The notes under the pieces were generated by a model. That model was not told the origin of the DNA, did not search any database, and was given only the letters and a program-made list of their open reading frames with translations. Below, in pieces: positions 53,217 through 61,515 of a stretch of 64,000 bases of DNA. Positions within the stretch are counted from its first letter, which is position 1. Every line of letters begins with the position of its first letter. The stretch comes from Dryocola sp. LX212 (GTDB lineage Bacteria; Pseudomonadota; Gammaproteobacteria; Enterobacterales; Enterobacteriaceae). The stretch spans positions 3,782,001 through 3,846,000 of the forward strand of contig CP167917.1 in NCBI GenBank assembly GCA_041504365.1, given 5' to 3'. Position numbers and translations under genes: made by a program.

Positions 53217-53527
53217 AGCTGGGCATATCACCACTGGCAGAGCACGATCTTGAAACAATCGGCGACTGGATCGCTCAGGACAATCCGGTACGGGCTGTCA
53301 GTTTCACCGAAGAGTTGTATCAGCAATGCCTGTTGATAGCCGAATCTCCCACGCTTTACAGAGAAAGACCAGAGCTGGGTGCGGGTGTCAGATGCTCCAC
53401 TTACGGTCGCTATCTTCTTCTGTTCAGGGTGCTGGATTCGGAAGTGCGTATTGAACGCGTGGTTCATGGGGCAAGAGATGTCGTCAATGTATTTGCCGGA
53501 AGTGACGACAAGCTTTCAACAGACTGA
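53213..53527 (+). CDS. parE: ParE-type toxin
   Basis: 104 residues of the RelE/ParE superfamily; ParE toxins poison DNA gyrase. Seen: ISPLAEHDLETIGDWIAQDN, SPTLYRERPELGAGVRCSTY and RYLLLFRV ... IERVVHGARDV, the family core. Last gene of the island before attR, a common position for an addiction module that stabilises the element. Confidence 0.9.
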   Translation: MKLGISPLAEHDLETIGDWIAQDNPVRAVSFTEELYQQCLLIAESPTLYRERPELGAGVRCSTYGRYLLLFRVLDSEVRIERVVHGARDVVNVFAGSDDKLSTD

Positions 53528-53679
53528 TGCGGGACGTTCAACAACGCCCACCAGGCTGATACAATAGTTTTCAGATGCGCTTACTTCGATTCCGCTCACC
53601 GCAACCACATCAAGGGCACGGTGAGCATTAAGCGGATATCTGGTGTTCCTGTTCGAAAGCTGATTTGAAGCATTTTCAT

Positions 53680-53702
53680 TTGGGGGCCTCAATGGGGGCC
53701 TC
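53680..53702. repeat. Paired GGGGGC motif near attR
   Basis: TTGGGGGCCTCAATGGGGGC begins at 53680 and continues CTC to 53702. It matches the pair at 11291-11312 in motif, spacing and orientation. Probably arm-type integrase sites or relics of the same integration region. Confidence 0.45.
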
Positions 53703-53758
53703 TCAATTCTTCAAACAGGAAAACAGACATACATTCAAGCGATTAGACGCTGAGTTTC

Positions 53759-53777
53759 ATTCCGAGTCCGGGCACCA
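53759..53777 (+). repeat. attR, 19-bp copy of tRNA-Phe 3' end
   Basis: ATTCCGAGTCCGGGCACCA, identical to 11149-11167. The preceding bases (TTTC) do not continue the tRNA, so only the end is duplicated. It marks the right end of the island. Confidence 0.92.
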
Positions 53778-53788
53778 AATTCATATCA

Positions 53789-53815
53789 ACGGACCTCCAC
53801 GGAGGTCCGTTTTTG
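53789..53815 (+). terminator. Strong terminator just outside attR
   Basis: CGGACCTC and GAGGTCCG form an 8-bp stem (10 bp if the loop closes to two bases), followed by TTTTTG. Its position 12 nt after the tRNA 3'-end repeat fits the original tRNA-Phe terminator, displaced about 42.6 kb by the island. Confidence 0.8.
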
Positions 53816-53962
53816 CGTTCTATGCCCCTTCAGAATCATCACTTCCCAACTCCCAGCTCAACCAAATTCTATCCACATCAGCACCTTTGCGAGTGTACAA
53901 CTGAGGGTATAGTCTGATTCGACAGAACTCTGTACCCTCAAATCACTCAGAAGCACTGTGTT

Positions 53963-54231
53963 ATGGCACTCACTGACGCAAAGATCCGGGCGGCTAAACA
54001 GGACAAAAATCCCTATAAATTGCAGACAGCGGCAATGAGAAACGCGATAACGCCAGAAACGGATATCTGATAGGAGGGACTGCGGCAGAAAAGAGCTAAG
54101 AAAGCGGCTCTTGAAGCCACCAATACATTTGAGCTGGTTGCGCATCAGTGGCAAGCAACAAGAAGAGGTCCGAAATTCACAGCGAGAAGGTCTTTAAGAG
54201 CCTTGAAGGTCATGTATTTGCTTACATCGAC
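53963..54231 (+). pseudogene. Decayed second P4-type integrase
   Basis: Begins MALTDAKIRAAKQDKNPYKL, the canonical integrase N-terminus, but stops at TGA 54068-54070. Fragments in shifted frames follow: KRAKKAALEATNTFELVAHQ, then HSEKVFKSLEGHVFAYID. These align with the N-terminal half of P4-type integrases, including the segment equivalent to ESHAESVLIALDKDIFPHIG of the intact one. The catalytic part is missing, replaced by IS1-like sequence. It marks an older integration at the same tRNA. Confidence 0.85.
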
Positions 54232-54234
54232 TCT

Positions 54235-54800
54235 TGGGTTATCGCTACTCTAAGCACACTCACGACTGTCAAACGTCAGCACCACTCTGCCTTTTCGCTT
54301 GATCGAAACCCTGAGCTTCTTACTCGTGTGGATGCTTACAAGAGCCAGTTACTCACTACACTCGCGCCAAAGCGAATAACATCATCTCCGGTTGCCCATG
54401 CAGATGTGGCGCTTATCTGTGAACTCGATGAGCAATGGGGCTTTGTCGGCAGTAAGGCTCGGCAGCACTGACCTGGTATGCATACAACACCAAAACAGAG
54501 GGTGTTGTGACGTATACGTTCGAACCGCGCACGGATAACACCTGCCGCGAACGGCTGGCTATGCCTGCATCGCTTAATATTGGCATGATAACCTGCGATG
54601 ACCGGGGGGCCTTACCGCAGAGAAGTGCCGGGTGATTAACATCTGACCGGCAAAATCCTCACTCAACCCATTGAGCGCAACAACCTGACGCTGAAAACCC
54701 GAATTAAGCCTTTGACCTGCAGGCCCCTTTGCTTCACACGCTCTGTTGAACTACATGAAAGAGGCATCTGGGCTTTCATTGAAAAATACGTGTTCTACTC
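54235..54800 (+). mobile_element. Decayed IS1-family insertion sequence
   Basis: Transposase (InsB-like) fragments in broken frames: VALICELDEQWGFVGSKARQ, PIERNNLTLKTRIKPLTC and SVELHERGIWAFIEKYVFY, the order and motifs of IS1 transposase (DEQW, QRIERNN, SVELH). Several stops and frameshifts lie between. The 5' part with the zinc-finger protein InsA is missing or unrecognisable. I could not define terminal inverted repeats, so edges are approximate. Confidence 0.8.
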
Positions 54801-55229
54801 ATTAGAAGCATCACCAAAAAAATTAATGGTTGAGTTGTGTTTATTGACTATGTTCTCATTTTTTCCACGAATACTGATTTTCATAAATAAACTTTAATAG
54901 CAATCATACCAATTACCTCTGGTACATTTTTTCTACTACCAAAGCATTAGTCAATCCTTTTCTCAGGCCAGTAGGAACCTGAACGCTAACAAAAATGGGA
55001 TGAAAGAAACATATTTGTAACGCAATTCACACCTTTTGTAAACATTAGCTACAATCCGTCTATATCGACTATCTCCTTCACGCTGGGAAGAGTAAGCGTC
55101 TCCTGCGCCTGAATACGCTGCATTGCGATATGTGCATAAAAAACCTTTATTATTATATAGTTACTACTGTTTGTGGCGAATTTAAGCTGCTCATGATGTG
55201 TATAAACCTGGATGATGGGGAGAGCCGTA
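54801..55229. other. AT-rich regulatory region upstream of secretion operon
   Basis: About 430 bp, clearly richer in A/T than its surroundings, with no credible gene. A weak promoter candidate is TTCACA (55026-55031), 18-bp spacer, TACAAT (55050-55055). AT richness of this kind often attracts H-NS silencing; that is inference. The ribosome site GGGGAG lies just before ATG 55230. Confidence 0.5.
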
Positions 55230-56846
55230 ATGATAAATCCTATTAATCGAACAGAGTTACGGCAGATCGAATTATTCAGGCAAAAATTTACTCCTTCCAT
55301 TGCCGGTATGGTGATTATGCTGACATTAACTGCCTGTACCGTTCAGCCAAAACCTTTTGAAGTGCAGGAAAACAAAGACCGAGCAAACGATCTTATCGCT
55401 CGTGCAACTTCTGCACAGGAGGCAGTCAGTAAGCCCATCGACTTGTATGAGGCGATGGCCAGGGCAATTAAATACAACCTTGATGCACGGGTTGAAATGA
55501 TGAGCCTTGCCCTTAGCCAGCGAGAGCTGGATCTGGCTAATTACAATATGCTGCCAAAATTTGTCGCTACCGTGGATTATGCGGGCCGTAACAATGATTC
55601 CGGCGGCAGCAGCCAGTCATTGCTGACAGGCAGAACCTCGCTGGAACCCTCAACCTCGACAGAGAAAAATGTCCTTTCAGATGATTTGACGCTGAGCTGG
55701 GATGTGCTGGATTTTGGCCTCTCCTACGTACGCGCTAAACAAGCCGCTGATGAAGTCAGTATTGCTGACGAACGCAGGCGAAAAGTGATCAACAGGCTGA
55801 TAGAGGATGTACGCACAGCCTACTGGCGAGCCGCGAGCGCTGAACGCCTTCTCGACCGTGTTAACGACCTTGAACACTCAACACAAACCGCACTTGAGCA
55901 GGCACAGCGTCAGGAAGAACAAGGGCTCACGGCGCCAATGGTTCCACTGAGTTATGAGCGTGAACTGCTGAGTATACGACGTGATGTACAGGCGCTGGGC
56001 CGTGAATTGAGTGTTGCCAAGCGGCAGCTAGCTGCCTTGATGAATTTACCTCCGAATACCCAGTACACGGTCGCACTTCCACCCTCGACGTTATCCTGGA
56101 AACCGCTGGATTTACCCGGCATTAACTCAGGTGACGATTTGGCATGGTTACGTGTAGCTATAGAAAACCGACCTGAGCTTCGTGAAGTGGCCTATCAGCT
56201 ACGTAGCAACGATCAGGAAAGCACCGCCGCTTACCTGCGCATGTTACCTAACTTTCGACTTTTTGCCGGTGTAAATTCCAGCACTAACGATTACCTCTTC
56301 AACCAAAACTGGATTGGCTGGGGCGCACAAACCAGCTGGAATCTGATGAATATTTTCCGCCTGCCTGCGGAAAAAGAAAAGATCAAAGCACAGGGGCAAC
56401 TGCTTGATCAACGCCAGCTCGCACTGACCACTGCCGTTGGACTACAGGTTGAAGTCAGCCGGGTTCGATATGCTATGCGGCTCCAGGAACTGACGACTTC
56501 TAAGCGTTATTACGAGGTCCAGGAAAAAATTGAGCACCAGGTCGATGCTGGCTTTAAAGCAGAAAAACTGAGCCGACAGACTCTTATTCGCGAAGAGATG
56601 AACACATTGGTCTCACGTATGCGCTATGACATGGCGCTGGCCGATCTGCAAAATGCTTATGCCAATGTCTACGCCTCGTTGGGGATAGATCCCGTTGAAC
56701 CCAACATGGACACCACTGAACCGGTTAACGTACTGGCAAGTAAATTGCGCGTAATGTGGGCCGATCGTCGCGATGCTGTAGCCCTGATTGAGACAGCTCC
56801 CCCAAGTGATAACAGCAATAAGCTCGTGAGTAAGCATTATGAATAG
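55230..56846 (+). CDS. TolC-family outer-membrane lipoprotein
   Basis: Outer-membrane exit duct of a secretion system. It has 538 residues. The N-terminus holds a lipobox (MLTLTAC, Cys36) after a 35-residue signal with an unusually long polar n-region. The mature part has the two TolC/OEP repeats: PIDLYEAMARAIKYNLDARV, a long helical hairpin (RLIEDVRTAYWRAASAERLL), then a second half (ALTTAVGLQVEVSRVRYAMR; ALADLQNAYANVYASLGID). ATG 55230 follows GGGGAG at 7 nt; the ATG at 55212 is less well placed. It overlaps the adaptor gene by 8 nt. First gene of the operon. Confidence 0.88.
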   Translation: MINPINRTELRQIELFRQKFTPSIAGMVIMLTLTACTVQPKPFEVQENKDRANDLIARATSAQEAVSKPIDLYEAMARAIKYNLDARVEMMSLALSQRELDLANYNMLPKFVATVDYAGRNNDSGGSSQSLLTGRTSLEPSTSTEKNVLSDDLTLSWDVLDFGLSYVRAKQAADEVSIADERRRKVINRLIEDVRTAYWRAASAERLLDRVNDLEHSTQTALEQAQRQEEQGLTAPMVPLSYERELLSIRRDVQALGRELSVAKRQLAALMNLPPNTQYTVALPPSTLSWKPLDLPGINSGDDLAWLRVAIENRPELREVAYQLRSNDQESTAAYLRMLPNFRLFAGVNSSTNDYLFNQNWIGWGAQTSWNLMNIFRLPAEKEKIKAQGQLLDQRQLALTTAVGLQVEVSRVRYAMRLQELTTSKRYYEVQEKIEHQVDAGFKAEKLSRQTLIREEMNTLVSRMRYDMALADLQNAYANVYASLGIDPVEPNMDTTEPVNVLASKLRVMWADRRDAVALIETAPPSDNSNKLVSKHYE

Positions 56847-57765
56847 CATCCTCACTATGTACAGATCTGGAACCCGGCCAGGCCCAATAATGATCGCTCT
56901 GGTCATGGCAATCAGTTCATCTGCGTGGGGCGTAGCCCTGCCGTCTACAACTAACGAAGCGCGTGGCGTACTGCGTGCAGAGCGTGAGGTGGTCCTTTCT
57001 TCTTCGGTATCTGAACGTATCGTGAAAATGCCATTTCGGGAAGGCGATCATTTTAAAGCGGGCCAGGCGCTGGTGACCTTTGACTGCGGTCGCCTGGCGG
57101 CAGAGCTTCGCGCAGCGCGAGCTGATGCTGCAATGGAGGGACGTAACGCTCAGGTTCAGACGGAGCTGTTAAAGATGGATGCAACTGGCCGTGCAGATGC
57201 TGATGTTGCGCGCCTGAAGCACCTGGAACGAAAAGCACAGGCCGACGTAATCAGCGAACGCATGACCGGCTGTAAGGTCAATGCCCCTTTCTCTGGGGCC
57301 GTAGTCGAGACAATGTTTCGCACGGATGAGACCCCTCCCCCTAATGAAAAACTGCTCAAGATTGTGAAAGACGGCCCGCTGGAACTGAACATGATTGTGC
57401 CGTCAAAATGGCTCTCATGGCTCAAACGAAGCTCAACGATCAACTTCGTCGTCGATGAAACCGGTGATGAACTACAGGCGACCGTGAGCCGTATTTCCGG
57501 GGCCGTCGATGCGGTGAGCCAGACAATTAAAATTATCGCCACCGTCGATAAAGTCCCGCAGGGCGTGCTGCCAGGTATGAGCGGTAAGGCACTGTTTAAC
57601 GATCATAAAATGGGTGGCGCACCCAGCTCAACTAAAGCCCCAGAGCCTGCTGCACAGGCCGGTAGCTCGCCGATAGCCAGCAAAGAAAAAGCTGACGGCT
57701 GTGATATTTCTGTTGGCTGCATGCGCTCGGCTGGCGTTGAAAATGACCATAACACCGAAAGGTAG
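56839..57765 (+). CDS. Periplasmic adaptor (HlyD/RND MFP family)
   Basis: 308 residues. A hydrophobic signal (IMIALVMAISSSAWG) precedes a short barrel-sandwich/hairpin adaptor: ARGVLRAEREVVLSSSVSER, then KMPFREGDHFKAGQALVTFD, a helical hairpin, MTGCKVNAPFSGAVVETMFR and a beta-barrel with MNLMIV-like strands (ELNMIVPSKWLSWL). The C-terminal tail is Pro/Ala/Ser-rich and disordered. It bridges inner- and outer-membrane parts. The start is uncertain: ATG 56839 overlaps the previous gene; 56857 or 56890 would leave a shorter n-region. Confidence 0.85.
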   Translation: MNSILTMYRSGTRPGPIMIALVMAISSSAWGVALPSTTNEARGVLRAEREVVLSSSVSERIVKMPFREGDHFKAGQALVTFDCGRLAAELRAARADAAMEGRNAQVQTELLKMDATGRADADVARLKHLERKAQADVISERMTGCKVNAPFSGAVVETMFRTDETPPPNEKLLKIVKDGPLELNMIVPSKWLSWLKRSSTINFVVDETGDELQATVSRISGAVDAVSQTIKIIATVDKVPQGVLPGMSGKALFNDHKMGGAPSSTKAPEPAAQAGSSPIASKEKADGCDISVGCMRSAGVENDHNTER

Positions 57766-57772
57766 GTAGAGG

Positions 57773-59305
57773 ATGGCGTCTCGTATACCTTCATCTTCAG
57801 TGAAATCGGAACCCTTTAAAGCCGACGAAGGAACGGAGAATTTCCAGCGGCCTTTGCCACCTAACCTCGCGTCTCTACGCGATGAAACCTCTGGCGGAAA
57901 ACCACGAGCGTCCAACGCATCCCCACCCCCTAATACTACGGGTGCCAGCCTGATACGCATTGAAGGTGATCTTCGTCGCTGTTCCTCGGAGAAAGCGCTG
58001 TGGCAACATTTAGCCAATGAGCCTATTGCCCTTCTGCCTTTTGAACAGGCGTTAGTGTTCACTGCCGCCGCTCCCGCGGCCTCCATCTGGCCGTTTAAAA
58101 TGCGGCAAATCGCGACGTTCAGACGCTGGAAGGCGACGGCAATATCCGGGCTGGCTAATGTCAATCGTGATTCACCCATGACGCGCTGGTATGAACATAT
58201 TGCCAGCACCCTCTGGCAGCAGCACGGTACCAGTAGCCCGTGCTTTGCTTTCGAACTGCCCAGCTATGCCGATCCTGAAGATCCCTGCACCCATGAAGCC
58301 GCATTGCGCTATTTGCTGTGGGTACCGCTGGTCGACGCAAATCAGGAAGTCCGTGTTGGCTGGATGCTGGCCCGCAACGTCCCCTGGGAAGACGCCCATA
58401 AGACACTAGCAGCCCGGCTGGCTGGCGCGTATGCACATGGCCTTAGTGCCATTGAAGGTCGCCAAAAGCCTATTTCGGCGTGGCGTCGGCATCTGAATAA
58501 GGTTTATGCCCTCGCCCTTGGGGCAGTAGTGGCGTCGCTCTTTATTCATATCCCATTGACTACACTGGCACCGGTTGAGGTTACGCCTCAGGACCCTCTG
58601 GTGATGGCGGCACCGATGCCCGGTGTCGTTGAACGACTTCTGGTGGCGCCTGGCGCACAGGTCAACAAAGGCACGCCCCTGGTTCAACTTATTGATACGC
58701 AGCTAAGCAGCGAATTCGAAGTGGCCACGCAAAAACTGGAGGTTGCACGCGCCAAAATGCTGCGTCTGCAACAGGCTTCTGTTGAAGATGTTACGGCTAA
58801 GCGAGAGCTGGCGATTGCCAGCAGCGAAGAGAGTGTCGCTATCGCAGAACGTGACTACGCAAGTGCGATGCTGGATAAAACAGTTTTGCGGGCCACGCAG
58901 TCCGGCGTTGCGCTGTACGGCGATCCGCGTGATTGGGTAGGCCGCCCGGTAAATGCAGGCGAAGCAATTATGCGCGTGGCCGACCCTGAGCGTATTGAAT
59001 TTCAGATAAAAGTTCCCGTTTCTGATGCCGTCAACCTTCACAACGGGGCCAGGGTAAAAATCTTTCTTGACGCTGCGCCGTTGGATCCGCTTGAAGCAAA
59101 AATCGTTCGTGCTGCCTATAAAGCTGAAACAGATGCAGCTGGCGTGGCAAGCTTCACGGTAACCGCACGCGCGGTGGATCCCAATGCCGCGCCCGAACGT
59201 CTGGGGCTACGCGGCACGGCACGTATATATGGTGATTCTGTTTCGTTGATGTACTACCTGCTGCGTCGCCCTGTCACCGCCGTGCGTCAATGGTCGGGGA
59301 TATAA
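57773..59305 (+). CDS. HlyD-family adaptor with cytoplasmic N-terminal domain
   Basis: 510 residues. About 240 residues with no signal come first (Pro/Ser-rich start, then a GAF-like alpha/beta domain: LIRIEGDLRRCSSEKALWQH, ALLPFEQALVFTAAAPAA, LLWVPLVDANQEVRVGWML). One membrane helix follows (about residues 243-262, YALALGAVVASLFIHIPLTT), then the adaptor part: MAAPMPGVVERLLVAPGAQV, a coiled-coil hairpin, DKTVLRATQSGVALYGDPRD and KIFLDAAPLDPLEAKIV. The N-terminal domain thus faces the cytoplasm and may sense a signal or bind cargo. ATG 57773 follows GGTAGAGG. Confidence 0.85.
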   Translation: MASRIPSSSVKSEPFKADEGTENFQRPLPPNLASLRDETSGGKPRASNASPPPNTTGASLIRIEGDLRRCSSEKALWQHLANEPIALLPFEQALVFTAAAPAASIWPFKMRQIATFRRWKATAISGLANVNRDSPMTRWYEHIASTLWQQHGTSSPCFAFELPSYADPEDPCTHEAALRYLLWVPLVDANQEVRVGWMLARNVPWEDAHKTLAARLAGAYAHGLSAIEGRQKPISAWRRHLNKVYALALGAVVASLFIHIPLTTLAPVEVTPQDPLVMAAPMPGVVERLLVAPGAQVNKGTPLVQLIDTQLSSEFEVATQKLEVARAKMLRLQQASVEDVTAKRELAIASSEESVAIAERDYASAMLDKTVLRATQSGVALYGDPRDWVGRPVNAGEAIMRVADPERIEFQIKVPVSDAVNLHNGARVKIFLDAAPLDPLEAKIVRAAYKAETDAAGVASFTVTARAVDPNAAPERLGLRGTARIYGDSVSLMYYLLRRPVTAVRQWSGI

Positions 59306-59308
59306 TCT

Positions 59309-61471
59309 ATGCAAACCTTAGCCCAGCAAAGCGCCCTGTCACCAGACGCCAGGCAGTTTGACGATCTGCCGCTGCCCGAACTTCGCCAGGATTTGCGGCT
59401 GATAAAAGGCGGTGCTGGCGGCAGCCACGAACAGCACGACAACCTGTGGCGAGTGCATGACCCAATAGCCAATCGTTTTTTTACCGTCGATCGTGACGCC
59501 ATGCAGATGCTCTCGCACTGGCGAGCCGGCACGGTAAGAGCAATGCGTACGGCTGTCTTGCGGGATACAGGGCGAGCGCCTGATGACCAACAAATCATGT
59601 CGCTTATTGAATTCGTACAGCGTAATGAACTTGTGCGCCCCGTAGCACAGCAAACTTACGCCCGTATCCGTCAACACGCCGCCTCAAGCCATCGTTCGCC
59701 TGCCAGCCGTCTGCTGCATGGATATTTATTTATTAAAGTACCGCTGGTCAGGCCAGATGCCTTCCTGCGCCGTACTTTACCCTGGCTATCAATCTTCTTT
59801 CAGCCGCTGTTCTGGGGAGGTATCGCGCTGCTTGGGCTGGTTAGCCTGTATCTGGTGTCTCGCCAGTGGGATACTTTTTTGCATACTTTTCCGGACATGT
59901 TTTCTGTCGCAGGCGTCGTGGTTTTCAGCCTGAGTCTGGCGTTGGTCAAAACGCTACACGAGCTGGGGCACGGCTACACTGCTGTACATATGGGGTCGCG
60001 GGTTAGCAGCATGGGCGTCGCATTTGTTGTGATGACTCCTATTCTCTACACCGACACGACAGATGCATGGCGATTGCCGCAGCGACGCCAGCGCGTACTG
60101 ATCGATTCCGCAGGGATGGTGGTCGAACTTCTGGTCGCCGTTCTGGCTACGCTTGCCTGGGTCTTTTTACCGGATGGCGCTCTGCGTCATGCCATGTTTG
60201 CTCTTGCGACGACCGGCTGGGTACTCAGCCTGGCCATTAACCTTAACCCGCTTATGCGCTTTGATGGCTATTATCTATTCAGCGATCTGATTGGCTTCCC
60301 GGGTTTACAGGACCGCTCCTTTGCCATGGCGCGATGGTGGATGCGTGAAACGCTTTTCGGCTACGGAGATGATCAACCAGAACCGATTTATGGTCGCACC
60401 CGTTCGCTACTGATCGGCTTCGCCTTTGCTACCTGGATATACCGCTTCTTTCTGTTTCTGGGGATCGCGCTGCTGGTTTATCACTATTTTTTCAAGCTGC
60501 TCGGCGTATTTTTGTTTACGGTCGAAATTATGTGGTTTATCGCAATGCCCGTCTGGCGGGAAATCAAAGTGTGGCTGAACCGCCGCCGTGAAGCGAGCAA
60601 ACAGGTGTTCATGACCCTGTCAGTGTTACTGATTCTACTGGCCATTCTGCTGGTTCCCTTTCCCTATACCATCCGTATACCTGCGGTCCTGGCAGCGACC
60701 CATCAGGTCCCTGCTTTTGCGCCTCGCCCGGCACGCATTGAAAGCGTGCTGATTAAACAGGGTGAAACTGTCCACGCGGGACAAATTCTGATGACACTTG
60801 CCGCCCCTGAAATTGATCAACAGCTGGCTGGTGCGCGAGACAGAGAACAGCTGCTTCTTGAGCGTCTGAACCGCCGTAGCGCGGACAAACGAGATCTGTC
60901 AGAAACCTTGATACTGACACACGAACTGAACATGGAGCGGGACCGTATTACGGGGCTTGCACGTGAACGCTCTCGCCTGGCCGTTCAGGCTCCTCTCGAC
61001 GGCGTCGTGGTAGAGCTGGCACCGGAGCTTATTGCAGGACGTTGGATTGATGACAAAACGCGCCTTGCCGTAGTGGCAAAACCCGGCGAGCTTGAGGTGC
61101 GGGGTTATGTAGAAGCAGAGGATGTAAAACGCATCAAAACCGGTAGCCCGGGTAATTTCGTCGATGACCTGCGGTTGCACAAGGCCATTGATTTAGAGGT
61201 TTTACGCATTGCCCCGGCAAGCACCGATCAGCTTTATAACTGGATGCTCGCCTCCACCCATGGTGGCGTCGTGCCGGCCCGGCAGCATGAGGGCAAAACC
61301 CTCTCTGAGGATGCGGTCTTTGAAGTTGCGGGGAAAATTGTCGACCCGTCAGCCCAGCTACCATTAACGGAGATCCGCGGCGAAATGCAGGTCCGCGGAG
61401 AAGCACAAAGTCTGGGTGAGCGCATGATGCGCCGTATTGCTTATGTATTGATAAGAGAGTCAGGAGCATAG
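59309..61471 (+). CDS. M50 site-2-protease-like membrane protein fused to adaptor domain
   Basis: 720 residues. An N-terminal ~140-residue PqqD/winged-helix-like part (LWRVHDPIANRFFTVDRDAM) precedes several membrane helices. These carry the intramembrane zinc motif H217-E-L-G-H221 and the third ligand D319 in NLNPLMRFDGYYLF, the M50/S2P signature. More helices follow, then a periplasmic barrel-sandwich/coiled-coil adaptor (ARIESVLIKQGETVHAGQIL, RLAVQAPLDGVVVELAPE). Zinc ligands are intact, so it may be an active protease. It lies 3 nt after the previous gene and 44 nt before the giant protein. It occupies the place where a type I system would have its ABC transporter. Confidence 0.88.
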   Translation: MQTLAQQSALSPDARQFDDLPLPELRQDLRLIKGGAGGSHEQHDNLWRVHDPIANRFFTVDRDAMQMLSHWRAGTVRAMRTAVLRDTGRAPDDQQIMSLIEFVQRNELVRPVAQQTYARIRQHAASSHRSPASRLLHGYLFIKVPLVRPDAFLRRTLPWLSIFFQPLFWGGIALLGLVSLYLVSRQWDTFLHTFPDMFSVAGVVVFSLSLALVKTLHELGHGYTAVHMGSRVSSMGVAFVVMTPILYTDTTDAWRLPQRRQRVLIDSAGMVVELLVAVLATLAWVFLPDGALRHAMFALATTGWVLSLAINLNPLMRFDGYYLFSDLIGFPGLQDRSFAMARWWMRETLFGYGDDQPEPIYGRTRSLLIGFAFATWIYRFFLFLGIALLVYHYFFKLLGVFLFTVEIMWFIAMPVWREIKVWLNRRREASKQVFMTLSVLLILLAILLVPFPYTIRIPAVLAATHQVPAFAPRPARIESVLIKQGETVHAGQILMTLAAPEIDQQLAGARDREQLLLERLNRRSADKRDLSETLILTHELNMERDRITGLARERSRLAVQAPLDGVVVELAPELIAGRWIDDKTRLAVVAKPGELEVRGYVEAEDVKRIKTGSPGNFVDDLRLHKAIDLEVLRIAPASTDQLYNWMLASTHGGVVPARQHEGKTLSEDAVFEVAGKIVDPSAQLPLTEIRGEMQVRGEAQSLGERMMRRIAYVLIRESGA

Positions 61472-61515
61472 CGATGCTCCACATTTATTCATGTCGTTTG
61501 TAAGAGAGGTCCACT

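Larger units (their letters stand above)
11149..53777. mobile_element. Integrative genomic island in tRNA-Phe, about 42.6 kb
   Basis: Bounded by the 19-bp tRNA-Phe repeat on both sides, with a P4-type integrase directly inside the left end, matching GGGGGC repeats inside both ends, and CP4-57-like genes toward the right end. Cargo comprises defence genes (type IC restriction-modification, a DprA/phosphoribosyltransferase pair), an incomplete type VI secretion operon, an antirestriction protein and two toxin-antitoxin pairs. No conjugation genes or complete phage structural genes are present, so transfer would need help. Excision competence is inferred from the intact integrase and att repeats. 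Confidence 0.9.
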
